A stretch of 49,990 nt of DNA from Comamonadaceae bacterium (GTDB taxonomy: Bacteria > Pseudomonadota > Gammaproteobacteria > Burkholderiales > Burkholderiaceae_C), in NCBI GenBank assembly GCA_947450255.1, contig CANFVA010000004.1:1-49990 (forward strand), given 5' to 3'. The translations under genes and the position numbers were made by a program. Positions 9,100-17,814 of this stretch are shown here, piece after piece. Below the pieces are notes generated by a model. That model ran no database searches. It was not told where the DNA came from and worked only from the letters and a program-made list of their open reading frames with translations. Numbering within the stretch: position 1 is the stretch's first letter; each line of letters opens with the position of its first letter.

Positions 9100-9163
9100 G
9101 TGGTCTGCGAATCGGCCTGCTGTACAGGCGCAGTCCCGGCGGCAAGGCAGTGCAATAGGAGCC

Positions 9164-11212
9164 CTACTCGCTGCCCTGCGCTTCGCGCTCTTGGGCCAGA
9201 TAGACCCAATCCACCACCTCGCCAGTGGCTTGGTAACCCGATACAAGTTGCTGCAATAAACCGCGAATCAAGGACACATCGTTCACACCCTTGGCCAGCT
9301 GCAAGGCACCCAAACCTTGCTGCAATTGGGGCCAGGCCAAAAAAGGCTCCTGGGCTTTCATGATGCGCGGATGCTGGGTGAGCACGGGGTTTTCACCGAT
9401 GAGCAATTCCTCGTACAGCTTTTCGCCCGGTCGCAGACCCGTGATGGCAATTTCGATGTCACCTTCAGGGTTTTCCTCGTCCCGCACGCTCAAGCCTGAA
9501 AGCTCGACCATGCGCCGCGCCAAATCCAGTATGCGCACCGGGTGGCCCATATCCAACACAAATACATCGCCACCCGTTCCCATGGCGCCGGCCTGGATCA
9601 CCAGTTGGGCAGCTTCGGGGATGGTCATGAAAAAACGGGTGATATCCGGGTGCGTCAAGGTAATGGGTCCGCCGTTTTTGATCTGCTCTCTGAACAAGGG
9701 AACGACCGAGCCGCTGGAGCCCAAGACATTGCCAAAACGCACCATCGAAAAACAGGTGCGCCAAGCGGGCGCAGGCCCGCCTTGGGCGGTCACCGCCGGG
9801 TTCAGTTCCGCCAATGCCTGCAGCACCATTTCGGCCAAGCGTTTACTCGCCCCCATGATGTTGGTCGGGCGCACCGCCTTATCGGTACTGATCAGCACAA
9901 AATTGCGCACACCATTACGCACCGCCGCTTCTGCGCATACCCGCGTGCCCCATACATTGTTGTGCACGCCCTCGGCAGGGTTGTGCTCCACCAAAGGCAC
10001 ATGCTTGTAAGCGGCAGCGTGGTACACCGTATGCGGGCGCCAGGTGTCCATGATTTCTTGCATGCGCACCTCATCGCAGACCGAGCCAAGCAAGGGGACG
10101 ATTTCCACCCCTAAAGGAGGCGGCTCCTTGCCCGCAGCTGGCACGGAGCCGGCCTCAGCCGCTTGCCCAGGATGCGAGCGCAGGGCCAACTCGCGGGCTA
10201 AGCTTTGCAACTCCTGGTGAATTTGGTACAGCGCAAATTCACTCATCTCGACCAGCAAAATTTGTTTGGGCTGCGACTGCAAAATCTGCCGGCAGAGTTC
10301 ACTGCCGATGCTGCCACCGGCACCGGTAACCAAGACGGTCTTGTAATGCGTATTGCGGTTGAGCAAGAGCGCATTCGGTTTGACCGGCTCGCGGCCCAAC
10401 AGATCGTCAATATCCAGGTCACGGATGTCGCTCAGGCTTACCTTGCCCGTCACCAAATCGGCCATGCCGGGCAGCGTGCGTACCGACAAGCGCAAAGGCG
10501 CGATCTGCCCAATGATGGCATTACGCCGTTGACGTGACACCGAAGGCAAGGCCATCAACACATCGGTGATGTTGCGGCTGTCCACCAAGCCGGGTAAATC
10601 CTCCGGTGAAAAAATAGGCAAGCCGTTGAGCACATGACCGTGCAGTCGGTCGTCATCATCGAGATAACCCACGACGCGCATCTCCGGGCTGGCGGACATC
10701 GCATTGGCCAACTGGCGCCCGGCACTACCGGCGCCATAAATCAGGGCCTGCGGCAAAGTGGCCAACTTGAGGCGACTTTGGTATTCCCCACCCAGCCAAA
10801 TTTTGACGAAGACCCGCGAAGTGCCTACAAACAAAAGCATGAGCATCGGCTGTATCAGACCGATGGTCCGGGGAACGCCTTCCACACCGATAGCGGTGAA
10901 AATAGCGGCGTACAGCAGTCCGTAGACCCAGATGGCACGTGCCACAGACCACATCGCCGGCAGCCCGGAGTAACGGAAGATCGCGCGGTACAAACCAGAG
11001 ACGATGAATATCGGGATGGCTAGCAACACGGACACTATCTCGGGAGCCCGCGGCGTGCTCGATAGTGGCACGAACTCGCCAACGCGCAGGTAATAAGCGA
11101 GCCACACTGTCAGAACGCAAAAACTGATGTCCACGCACAGCGCAATGACACGTTTGGCAGAGCGGGACAGCGACAGTAAGGGCTTAGATATAGGGCCAAG
11201 TGCTGGAATCAT
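9164..11212 (-). CDS. Membrane-bound nucleoside-diphosphate-sugar 4,6-dehydratase (CapD/WbpM family)
   Basis: A 682-aa full-length CapD/WbpM/PglF-type enzyme. Residues about 20-140 form four membrane helices. A CoA-binding-like Rossmann unit follows (YGAGSAGRQLANA, 159-171). The catalytic SDR domain starts at TGAGGSIGSELCRQI (296-310) and carries STDKAVRPTNIMGASKR, the family's catalytic block in place of YxxxK. The expected reaction converts UDP-GlcNAc to UDP-4-keto-6-deoxy-GlcNAc. It is the last gene of the first polysaccharide block, 88 bases after the PglC-type transferase. The aminotransferase at 11891 is the likely next enzyme in its pathway. Confidence 0.92.
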   Translation of the reverse strand: MIPALGPISKPLLSLSRSAKRVIALCVDISFCVLTVWLAYYLRVGEFVPLSSTPRAPEIVSVLLAIPIFIVSGLYRAIFRYSGLPAMWSVARAIWVYGLLYAAIFTAIGVEGVPRTIGLIQPMLMLLFVGTSRVFVKIWLGGEYQSRLKLATLPQALIYGAGSAGRQLANAMSASPEMRVVGYLDDDDRLHGHVLNGLPIFSPEDLPGLVDSRNITDVLMALPSVSRQRRNAIIGQIAPLRLSVRTLPGMADLVTGKVSLSDIRDLDIDDLLGREPVKPNALLLNRNTHYKTVLVTGAGGSIGSELCRQILQSQPKQILLVEMSEFALYQIHQELQSLARELALRSHPGQAAEAGSVPAAGKEPPPLGVEIVPLLGSVCDEVRMQEIMDTWRPHTVYHAAAYKHVPLVEHNPAEGVHNNVWGTRVCAEAAVRNGVRNFVLISTDKAVRPTNIMGASKRLAEMVLQALAELNPAVTAQGGPAPAWRTCFSMVRFGNVLGSSGSVVPLFREQIKNGGPITLTHPDITRFFMTIPEAAQLVIQAGAMGTGGDVFVLDMGHPVRILDLARRMVELSGLSVRDEENPEGDIEIAITGLRPGEKLYEELLIGENPVLTQHPRIMKAQEPFLAWPQLQQGLGALQLAKGVNDVSLIRGLLQQLVSGYQATGEVVDWVYLAQEREAQGSE

Positions 11213-11300
11213 GGTGGCGTGGGTGAAAAAAGATTGTGGTTCAGATTCAGTACCGCTGGATTGCCGATGGCCGCTGTACCCAGTGCATCGAAAGCACGGG

Positions 11301-11894
11301 TTAACGGATCAGTGCAACAATGGTTCGCATAATCAGCCGGACGTCGCCCCCAAGCGAATGCGTCCTCGCGTACTCGACGTAGTAGTGCAATTTGATCGGC
11401 AATATTTCGTCAATATAGGCGCGCATCGGGTCATCTGATGCGCCCAAAATCGCGGCCTCGTCCTTGAACTCAATCGAGGCTTTGTCAGTAATTCCGGGCC
11501 GTACCGAAAGTACTTCTTCGCGCAGATGGGCCGGATAGTGGGCGACAAATTGGGGCACCTCCGGGCGAGGGCCAACCAAGCTCATATCGCCGAGAAAAAC
11601 ATCCAAAAGCTGAGGCAATTCATCGAGCTTGTACTTTCGCAGCCAAAGCCCTGCACGTGTCACGCGCCGATCCGCTCCAACGGTAATCTGCGGACCGAGC
11701 GCGGGAGCCAGCGCGACCATGGTACGAAATTTGTGAATACGGAATAAGACACCGCCCCGTCCTACGCGCTCCTGCCGAAAAAAAACGGTACCCGGCGAAT
11801 CCAGCTTAATCCATACGGCCACAACCAAGAAAAAAGGAGCCAGTATGAGTAGGCCGCAAGTGCTGGCAACTACATCAAACAGTCGCTTGCTCAT
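11301..11894 (-). CDS. PglC-type initiating sugar-phosphate transferase
   Basis: A 197-aa monotopic phosphoglycosyl transferase. One hydrophobic re-entrant segment (about 7-29) is followed by [17 protein letters not shown] (55-59) and [10 protein letters not shown], the hallmarks of the bacterial sugar transferase family. It would transfer a sugar-1-phosphate to undecaprenyl phosphate at the inner membrane and start the repeat unit. The small size is that of PglC rather than WcaJ, which has an extra N-terminal membrane domain. Neighbouring CapD and the aminotransferase suggest a 4-amino-6-deoxy-GlcNAc-type first sugar. Its ATG overlaps the aminotransferase stop by 4 bases (ATGA). Confidence 0.88.
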   Translation of the reverse strand: MSKRLFDVVASTCGLLILAPFFLVVAVWIKLDSPGTVFFRQERVGRGGVLFRIHKFRTMVALAPALGPQITVGADRRVTRAGLWLRKYKLDELPQLLDVFLGDMSLVGPRPEVPQFVAHYPAHLREEVLSVRPGITDKASIEFKDEAAILGASDDPMRAYIDEILPIKLHYYVEYARTHSLGGDVRLIMRTIVALIR

Positions 11895-13048
11895 GGGCGC
11901 AATGCCACCTTCACAGCAGCGACTACGCGGTCTACATCGGCCTCTGTCATCCGCGTATACAGGGGCAATGAAACCGTACGTTCAAAGATCTCTTGACTTG
12001 CGGGAAACATGGACGGCGTCAGACGGTAACTATCCCGCCAATAGGGCTGCAAGTGCAATGGAATGTAGTGCACGCTGCAGCCTATCCCTTGATCAAAAAG
12101 TCTTTCAATAAAGGTATCACGGGCTACGCCAGCGTCCTCACGCAACTGGGTCACGTAAAGATGCCACGCATGTATATCGCCGCTTGCAGCATGCGGCGGG
12201 AGAATCAAGGGCAATTGCGCAAGTGCCCGGTCATACAGAGCAGCAATATGCGCCCGCTTTTGCTGGAACAGGTCGGCCTTTTTGAGTTGGTGTATGCCCA
12301 TAGACGCGGCAATATCGGTCATGTTGTATTTAAAGCCGGGCGCCACGATTTCATAGTACCAACTCGGGGCTTTCGAAGTGAAGCGGTCAAAGGCATCGCG
12401 GTTGATCCCATGTAAACGCATTACGCGGGCCCGCTTAGCGATCTCAGGATTACGGGTAACCAACATACCGCCTTCGCCGGTCGTGATTGTTTTGTTGGCA
12501 TAAAAACTGAACACAGTGACATCGCTGGCCAACGTTCCAATCAACTGTCCATCGCAGGTCGTGGGCAAGGCATGAGCCGCATCTTCCATGACTTTGAGAC
12601 CATGCGCGAGCGCCACGGCCAAAAGTCGTGGCATATCGGCAGCTCGCCCTGCAAAATGCACCGGAATAATCGCCTTGGTGCGCGGTGTTATGGCACGCTC
12701 CACGGCATCGACATCAATGCACAAGGTAGCAGCGTCGGCATCCACAAACACCGGGTCGGCTCCAAGGTAACGAATCACTTCGGCCGTTGCAGTGAATGTG
12801 TGGGTGGTGGTAATCACCTCGTCGCCAGGCCCGATGCCCAAAGCCTCCAGGCCCAGATGTAGTCCAGCAGTGGCCGAATTGACAGCGATCGCTTCCAGGC
12901 CGCCTCCCAGGTATTGAACAAAATCAGCCTCAAATTGCTTGGTCTTGGGGCCCGTGGTTACCCAACCAGACCGCAGGGCCTGCACGACCTCCGCGATTTC
13001 CTCTTCGCCGATTTCTGGGAGGGCAAATGGCAAGAAATTGTTAGTCAT
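11891..13048 (-). CDS. DegT/DnrJ/EryC1/StrS aminotransferase, ArnB/PglE-like
   Basis: A 385-aa PLP enzyme from the ATG at 13048; a TTG at 13063 would add five residues. The N-terminus ([14 protein letters not shown]) and [10 protein letters not shown] are typical of the ArnB/PglE/PseC group. EDAAHALP and [15 protein letters not shown] hold the cofactor-contacting Asp and the Schiff-base Lys. It should put an amino group on C4 of the keto sugar made by the CapD enzyme. No PglD-like acetyltransferase lies beside it, so either the free amine is used or an unlinked acetyltransferase acts. It is coupled to the initiating transferase by a 4-base overlap. Confidence 0.87.
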   Translation of the reverse strand: MTNNFLPFALPEIGEEEIAEVVQALRSGWVTTGPKTKQFEADFVQYLGGGLEAIAVNSATAGLHLGLEALGIGPGDEVITTTHTFTATAEVIRYLGADPVFVDADAATLCIDVDAVERAITPRTKAIIPVHFAGRAADMPRLLAVALAHGLKVMEDAAHALPTTCDGQLIGTLASDVTVFSFYANKTITTGEGGMLVTRNPEIAKRARVMRLHGINRDAFDRFTSKAPSWYYEIVAPGFKYNMTDIAASMGIHQLKKADLFQQKRAHIAALYDRALAQLPLILPPHAASGDIHAWHLYVTQLREDAGVARDTFIERLFDQGIGCSVHYIPLHLQPYWRDSYRLTPSMFPASQEIFERTVSLPLYTRMTEADVDRVVAAVKVALRP

Positions 13049-13069
13049 GGGAAAACGATCCAATCCACG

Positions 13070-14302
13070 TCATGCATGCAAGGCGATATTTTTTAAAAAT
13101 TGTGCAGCCAAGATTTCATAGCTACGCTGTGAACGGATGAAGGCCTCGCCGCGTTGCCCGATAGCCTGCTTTTCTTGCGACGACATCGCAGCCAGGGACA
13201 ACGCAGCAGATGCAACTGCCGCTGGCTGATTGGGCGGGACCGTGATGCCGCATCCCACTTCTTTTACTGGATCATTGCCTGCAGCGACCGAATGAAGAAT
13301 AGGCTTGCCTGCCATCATGTAATCCATCAATTTATTGGGCGAGATACCAAAACGGTACAAAGGATTCGGATGCCATCCGATGTAAGCAATGTCAATAGCG
13401 TCCAATAATTCTGGAACACTAGCCTTGGGCACGGAGGGCAACATAGTCACGTTAGCCAATTGCTCATCATGCACGCGTTGCAGTAAGCGATCACGCTCGG
13501 GACCTGTGCCCACTAACACAACTTCGAATTGGCCCTTGAGTAAAGCTGCTGCGTCCAGCAGTACATCCAAGGCATTGGCCAAGCCATGTGTACCCGCATA
13601 GCACAGCAAGGGCAAGCCACGTGCTTTTACCGCTTTCAGCGCGGCCTCTATGTCCTGAGGCAAAGCTGCGCGCGCACTCCACTCCTGAAAATCAACACCA
13701 TTGGGTACATAAGTCCATTTTTTGGACTCCAGTCCCCGTGACACCATGTACTCCAAGGTCTTGGGCAACATGGAGACCACCAAGTCAGACTGTCTATATG
13801 CGTAATCTTCTGCCCACTGAACCCACATAATGAAAGGGTGCCAAGGCGACATGCCGCCTAGCTCGATGGGTGATAGCGGCCAAAGATCGTGTACCTCATA
13901 GACCAATTTAGCGCCAGCTAATGTGGCGATACGATGGGCGGGCCAGATATCCATGGGGTAGGTGCTCGAGGCGATCACCACATCAGGTTGAAAGCTCGCG
14001 GCTATAGACCTCGCATCACGCCACAGTTGCGCAATGAAGGACACAATACTGCGTACTCTGCCTAGGCCATTTCCCTGGTAGCTGGGTGTGCGGTACCAAA
14101 CATAATCTATCCCATCTATCTGCTGCTGTAACTTTGGAGCGGCAAAATCTGCCGGCTGCTTGGCGCGAATATGCGAATAGCTGCCTGCCACAATACGTAC
14201 GGAGTGACCAACTTTCACCCATTCACGAGCCAGGTAATAAGGCCGAAACTCCATACCATGGTGAGGGGACCCCGCGTAGTGGTTGATAAGAAGAATGTTC
14301 AC
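13070..14302 (-). CDS. Glycosyltransferase family 4 (WbuB-like)
   Basis: A 410-aa GT-B enzyme with an N-terminal acceptor domain beginning MNILLINHYAGSP and a long HxxxFRPYY region typical of WbuB-like GT4 proteins. The donor domain has CYAGTHGLANALD, LVGTGPERDRL and the SPNKLMDYMMAGKPIL segment in the position of the usual E-x7-E block. It probably adds an amino sugar to the lipid-linked oligosaccharide on the cytoplasmic face. The GTG start at 14302 overlaps the stop of the epimerase relic (GTGA), so translation is coupled through the relic. Confidence 0.87.
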   Translation of the reverse strand: MNILLINHYAGSPHHGMEFRPYYLAREWVKVGHSVRIVAGSYSHIRAKQPADFAAPKLQQQIDGIDYVWYRTPSYQGNGLGRVRSIVSFIAQLWRDARSIAASFQPDVVIASSTYPMDIWPAHRIATLAGAKLVYEVHDLWPLSPIELGGMSPWHPFIMWVQWAEDYAYRQSDLVVSMLPKTLEYMVSRGLESKKWTYVPNGVDFQEWSARAALPQDIEAALKAVKARGLPLLCYAGTHGLANALDVLLDAAALLKGQFEVVLVGTGPERDRLLQRVHDEQLANVTMLPSVPKASVPELLDAIDIAYIGWHPNPLYRFGISPNKLMDYMMAGKPILHSVAAGNDPVKEVGCGITVPPNQPAAVASAALSLAAMSSQEKQAIGQRGEAFIRSQRSYEILAAQFLKNIALHA

Positions 14303-14604
14303 GAGGCTAAGGCTTCTGCCAATGTGTCAACAATGCGTGCGGCAGAATAGCTGCGTCCGTATGGTTGCACTTCGGCGCCGCGTTGAACAACGGAACAATG
14401 TACACCACTAGTTATATCCAAAAAGTCGTCTGTATGACCAATCCCCGACTCATCGAAGAAGACATCGGCTAGCTTGGCGTGGGAGTGCTGATCGTTATGC
14501 GCCAACATTTCGTGCCATGTCCTAGACTGGCGCATCGCCTGGGAAACCACGCTGACCTTGGTGCAATACATACGGCTGCCTAGTAAGGTGACAATCTTCT
14601 TCAT
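14299..14604 (-). pseudogene. Internally deleted UDP-sugar 2-epimerase relic (WbpI/WecB family), 101 aa
   Basis: A 101-aa frame from the ATG at 14604. Residues 1-69 follow the N-terminus of WbpI/WecB-type non-hydrolysing UDP-HexNAc 2-epimerases: MKKIVTLLGSR for KI-GARPQ, KVSVVSQA, HNDQH for HTGQH, LADVFFDESGI, and FLDITSGVH for the L-I-GGSHG block. Residues about 79-101 (QPYGRSYSAARIVDTLAEA) match the family's extreme C-terminus. About 260 central residues, with the catalytic acidic residues and histidine, are missing, and the GARP and HTGQH motifs are altered. It should not be an active epimerase. The frame is open and keeps 4-base overlaps with both neighbours (ATGA at 14601-14604, GTGA at 14299-14302), so it may still be translated and couple its neighbours. 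Confidence 0.72.
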
Positions 14605-15737
14605 TTTTCGATCAGTAGCTTGGACCTGTGCGCAGCGATTAAGCGCTCGTACACCGCCACCATAGTATTTACACTGGCACCCCACGCATAGTTAGCCACC
14701 ACATGCTCTCGCCCGACACGGCCAAGTTGCTGACGCAACGCAGGATTACGTATAAGTCGAACCAAGGCGTCGCATGCAGCTTGGGGGTCCTCTTTGGGTA
14801 CCACTAATCCGGTCTTACCTTGTAGCACCACCTCAGGCAAGCCTCCTGCATCAGAGACCACCACCGGTAAACCAACTGCGCCGGCCTCAATGGCAGCGAC
14901 ACCGAAACTTTCAGCACGACTTAGGGCTGCGAATATATCCATGCGACGCAGATACAAGGGCACCTTGGCATGTGGAATACTTCCCACGAAATCAACAACA
15001 CTTGTCAGATGTAATTGTTTAACTAGACTCTTAAGAATTTCAGCATCAGGTCCACTGCCAACAATACTCAAACGCAGCCGGTTAGCCAAATGACTATCGG
15101 TATTTGCTATCTCGCGTCTGGCAAGGGAAAAGGCTGTAATCAATATATCGACCCCATAAACATGTGAGAGCGATTTAACCGTGCCGATGATGATAGGTTG
15201 ATCAGAATCATATGTATCGCGTAGCAATGATTCAGGCGGAGTGGGTGAAAAAAGCTTACAGTTGACTCCAAACGGGGTTATAGCGATCTCAGTACAATTT
15301 GGCAGAAGAATTCTAGTTTGATTCGCCATGCTATGACTAGTTGAGGCGATCAAATCGGCCGCCCTCAGGTTTGCAGTGACCCAGAATCTATGCAAACGCG
15401 ATTTACCCGGAAAATCGTAAACATCGCTTCCCCAAACTGATAGCAGCGAGGGGCGGAATTTCACCAGACGCGAAATTGTTCCATAACCACTTGCATAATG
15501 AGAATTAAGCAAATCTACGTTTTCTTGCCAAAGGATACTCCTTATTTCACGAAAATTTAAAAAATATCCAAGAAAACTTGAATATCGCAGCCTATAAAAC
15601 TTGACATTGCTGGGTAATCTCCAAGAAGAAGGATCATGCTGGCTGATTAAAATTATATTTAAATTTGTACGCGAAAGTCCCTCTACCCACCTCTGCACAT
15701 GAATGGACGAAGCGGGGCCAAGTAATGCAATCTTCAT
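14601..15737 (-). CDS. Glycosyltransferase family 4
   Basis: A 378-aa GT-B protein. The N-terminus MKIALLGPASSIHVQRW and the C-terminal block AESFGVAAIEAGAVGLPVV (E-x7-E type), followed by SDAGGLPEVV, mark a retaining GT4 enzyme. It probably extends the lipid-linked repeat unit in the cytoplasm; donor and acceptor are unknown. The first half is visibly richer in A+T than the second, as in the neighbouring polymerase gene. It overlaps the polymerase stop at its 5' end and the epimerase relic start at its 3' end by 4 bases each. Confidence 0.87.
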   Translation of the reverse strand: MKIALLGPASSIHVQRWVEGLSRTNLNIILISQHDPSSWRLPSNVKFYRLRYSSFLGYFLNFREIRSILWQENVDLLNSHYASGYGTISRLVKFRPSLLSVWGSDVYDFPGKSRLHRFWVTANLRAADLIASTSHSMANQTRILLPNCTEIAITPFGVNCKLFSPTPPESLLRDTYDSDQPIIIGTVKSLSHVYGVDILITAFSLARREIANTDSHLANRLRLSIVGSGPDAEILKSLVKQLHLTSVVDFVGSIPHAKVPLYLRRMDIFAALSRAESFGVAAIEAGAVGLPVVVSDAGGLPEVVLQGKTGLVVPKEDPQAACDALVRLIRNPALRQQLGRVGREHVVANYAWGASVNTMVAVYERLIAAHRSKLLIEK

Positions 15738-16927
15738 GTGTGTAGTCGTTCATTCCTTGAAGCCAAACCGGCGGTCACACCAACCGCAGCCCAAATCGGT
15801 ACAAAATAATATATTGAACTTATCATCAAGGAGCCGAAAAGTATTAAAAATAGCAAGGAAATACCTGCACGCATGTAAATCATATCGTCGCAATAGAAAA
15901 AAATTTTAAATAAGTGATAGGCGCCAAAAATCCATATTAATAATCCAAGAACCCCATAATCTACCAACAATTCGACCGGCGGATTATGAAGGTTCGTGAT
16001 CAATATCGGGGCGCCCCCGTTGTCATGGATTGACGAAATTAAATTCGATAACTCGCCAGGGCCAACTCCAAACCAAGGATTGCTATAAAAATAGCTCAAT
16101 GACTGCCTCAGTAAGTCCAATCGAACTCCAATCGAATCGCCTCTAATTGAATAGACTTCATTGTTTTCAATAGCATACAGAAAATATTGAATTAATCCCC
16201 ATCTTGAATTCATATCGATTTCAAGACTTAACAATAAATGCAAAAAGGCTAGGAAGCCTAGCGCGCCAAAAATAATCCAGTAAAATCTAATGCGCTGCCG
16301 GGTCCACCCGAGAAGTAAAAATAATGGAATCAATAAGAAAATTGCCAATCTTGAGCCAGTTTGAATCACCAAAGCAATTTGCACCAAAATCAATATTAGG
16401 TTACAGCGCTCAAACGTAGCGGTGATACAAATCGTCGCCAGCAGTATCAGAGCCAAATTATTAGGATTACCGTAAAATAGTGTTGGCTTTTGAAAAAGCG
16501 ATTGAGTAAGCCCCAATATTACCAACGACCAAATAAATATACGTAGCGAACACGCAACCGTCCTTACCGAGTAAAACCTCTTGACAAAAATTTGGGCACA
16601 TACCAGTGACAAAATTGACGCCGTTATGAGGAGATCATGCCTCAGTACATTATATAAATCAAGCCCTCTAAAGAAGGATGAAAAAATATATATTTGAAGA
16701 GCCAGATAAAAACCAAAAATATAAATTGCACGTGACGCCTCAAATAAATACTCCTTATGCCTAGAAATAAAAAGGTAAACTACAAGCCCAAGAATTAATA
16801 CATAACTAATATATATTTTAGCGATGGATAGGCCGGGCCCGGACAACAAAGCAATTATAAAAGAAAGACAAAATGCGCCGGGCAATAAATTTTTATTTTT
16901 TAATTTTGGAAAAAATAAAGTACCCAT
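15734..16927 (-). CDS. O-antigen polymerase/ligase-like membrane protein (Wzy)
   Basis: A 397-aa protein with about 10-12 membrane helices. The large periplasmic loop carries NPWFGVGPGELSNLI and, further on, LHNPPVELLVDYGVLGLLIW, the Wzy_C/WaaL-type pattern (G-G-G-x-F and H-N-x-x-L). It is the best candidate for polymerase of the first block's repeat unit; an O-antigen ligase role is the alternative. The gene is strongly A+T-rich, as usual for Wzy genes, and lies 5 bases after the methyltransferase. Confidence 0.8.
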   Translation of the reverse strand: MGTLFFPKLKNKNLLPGAFCLSFIIALLSGPGLSIAKIYISYVLILGLVVYLFISRHKEYLFEASRAIYIFGFYLALQIYIFSSFFRGLDLYNVLRHDLLITASILSLVCAQIFVKRFYSVRTVACSLRIFIWSLVILGLTQSLFQKPTLFYGNPNNLALILLATICITATFERCNLILILVQIALVIQTGSRLAIFLLIPLFLLLGWTRQRIRFYWIIFGALGFLAFLHLLLSLEIDMNSRWGLIQYFLYAIENNEVYSIRGDSIGVRLDLLRQSLSYFYSNPWFGVGPGELSNLISSIHDNGGAPILITNLHNPPVELLVDYGVLGLLIWIFGAYHLFKIFFYCDDMIYMRAGISLLFLILFGSLMISSIYYFVPIWAAVGVTAGLASRNERLHT

Positions 16928-16932
16928 AAGGA

Positions 16933-17814
16933 TTAACCTATGCGATCGACCGAAGCAATTAACATTGAATAACTTGTGTCTCCCACTAATTTCAAATTAA
17001 ATATTTCTATGTGTTCCCCGAAAAGCAATATGTTAAATAATTTTCCCAACCGCCCATATCTTGTACTGGAATCGCTCAGAGCGCTGAAGTTCTGATAACC
17101 ACATGATCTCAGATAGGTGATAACCTTGTTCCCGTCGACTCCATTATTAGATTCAAATATAATTAAAGGATGGTGCTTTTGTATCGTTTTGGCCAATCCA
17201 TGCAATGCATGCAATTCACCACCCTCAATATCTAACTTGATTAGCCGGATAGGTTCTTCAATTTCATTCTCACTAAAATACTGATCGCCCCGCTTGATGT
17301 GACATTTTATATTCGTAGATCCAATTGGAGTCTGACCAGAATAATCGAAGCCAGAGCCGCCCAAATTTCCATGCTTGTTAACAATAAAATCAAAATCACC
17401 TAGTTCATTTCCCAATCCAAATGGCAAAACCTCCACATTTTCGCATTCGTTTAGCTTCATATTGCATTCCAATAAAGCTAACGCGATAGGATTTGGTTCA
17501 AATGCATATACTTTTTTGAAATGTCGCGAAAAGTACTCCGTATGATTGCCAATGTTTGCCCCTATATCTAAGGCAATTCCGTTTGAGAACTCGGATAAAA
17601 ACGGCTTAAACCAGTATTCAAATAAGGTTACGAGAAATCTTTCCTCATAAAGACCTGAGATTATGATTTCATTCGAAACATGATCATTAGGTAAAACGGC
17701 AAATCGTGCAGGCCTTCGATTAGACCGTCTTTTTAGGATCCAACGGAGCAGCCGTCGTTTAAATATTAAATTTACGCTGTACCAAGGTCCGTAAACCAAA
17801 TGAGAGTTTTTCAT
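16933..17814 (-). CDS. FkbM family methyltransferase
   Basis: A 293-aa SAM-dependent methyltransferase of the FkbM type. ALDIGANIGNHT (about 81-92) is the SAM-binding motif I, YAFEPNP (about 103-109) is motif II, and IRLIKLDIEGGELHAL is the typical FkbM block. FkbM enzymes O-methylate sugars or polyketides; in this locus it probably methylates a hydroxyl of the repeat unit. A+T-rich. Its ATG overlaps the flippase stop (ATGA at 17811-17814). Confidence 0.87.
   Translation of the reverse strand: MKNSHLVYGPWYSVNLIFKRRLLRWILKRRSNRRPARFAVLPNDHVSNEIIISGLYEERFLVTLFEYWFKPFLSEFSNGIALDIGANIGNHTEYFSRHFKKVYAFEPNPIALALLECNMKLNECENVEVLPFGLGNELGDFDFIVNKHGNLGGSGFDYSGQTPIGSTNIKCHIKRGDQYFSENEIEEPIRLIKLDIEGGELHALHGLAKTIQKHHPLIIFESNNGVDGNKVITYLRSCGYQNFSALSDSSTRYGRLGKLFNILLFGEHIEIFNLKLVGDTSYSMLIASVDRIG

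Noticed and set aside
9115-9129. GCCTG-CTGTA-CAGGC hairpin as terminator between the MFS and CapD genes
   Set aside because: The stem is only 5 bp and no T-run follows on either strand.
9291-10010. 239-aa plus-strand open frame inside the CapD region
   Set aside because: Antisense to the CapD catalytic domain; composition is that of a shadow frame and no Shine-Dalgarno or domain was seen.
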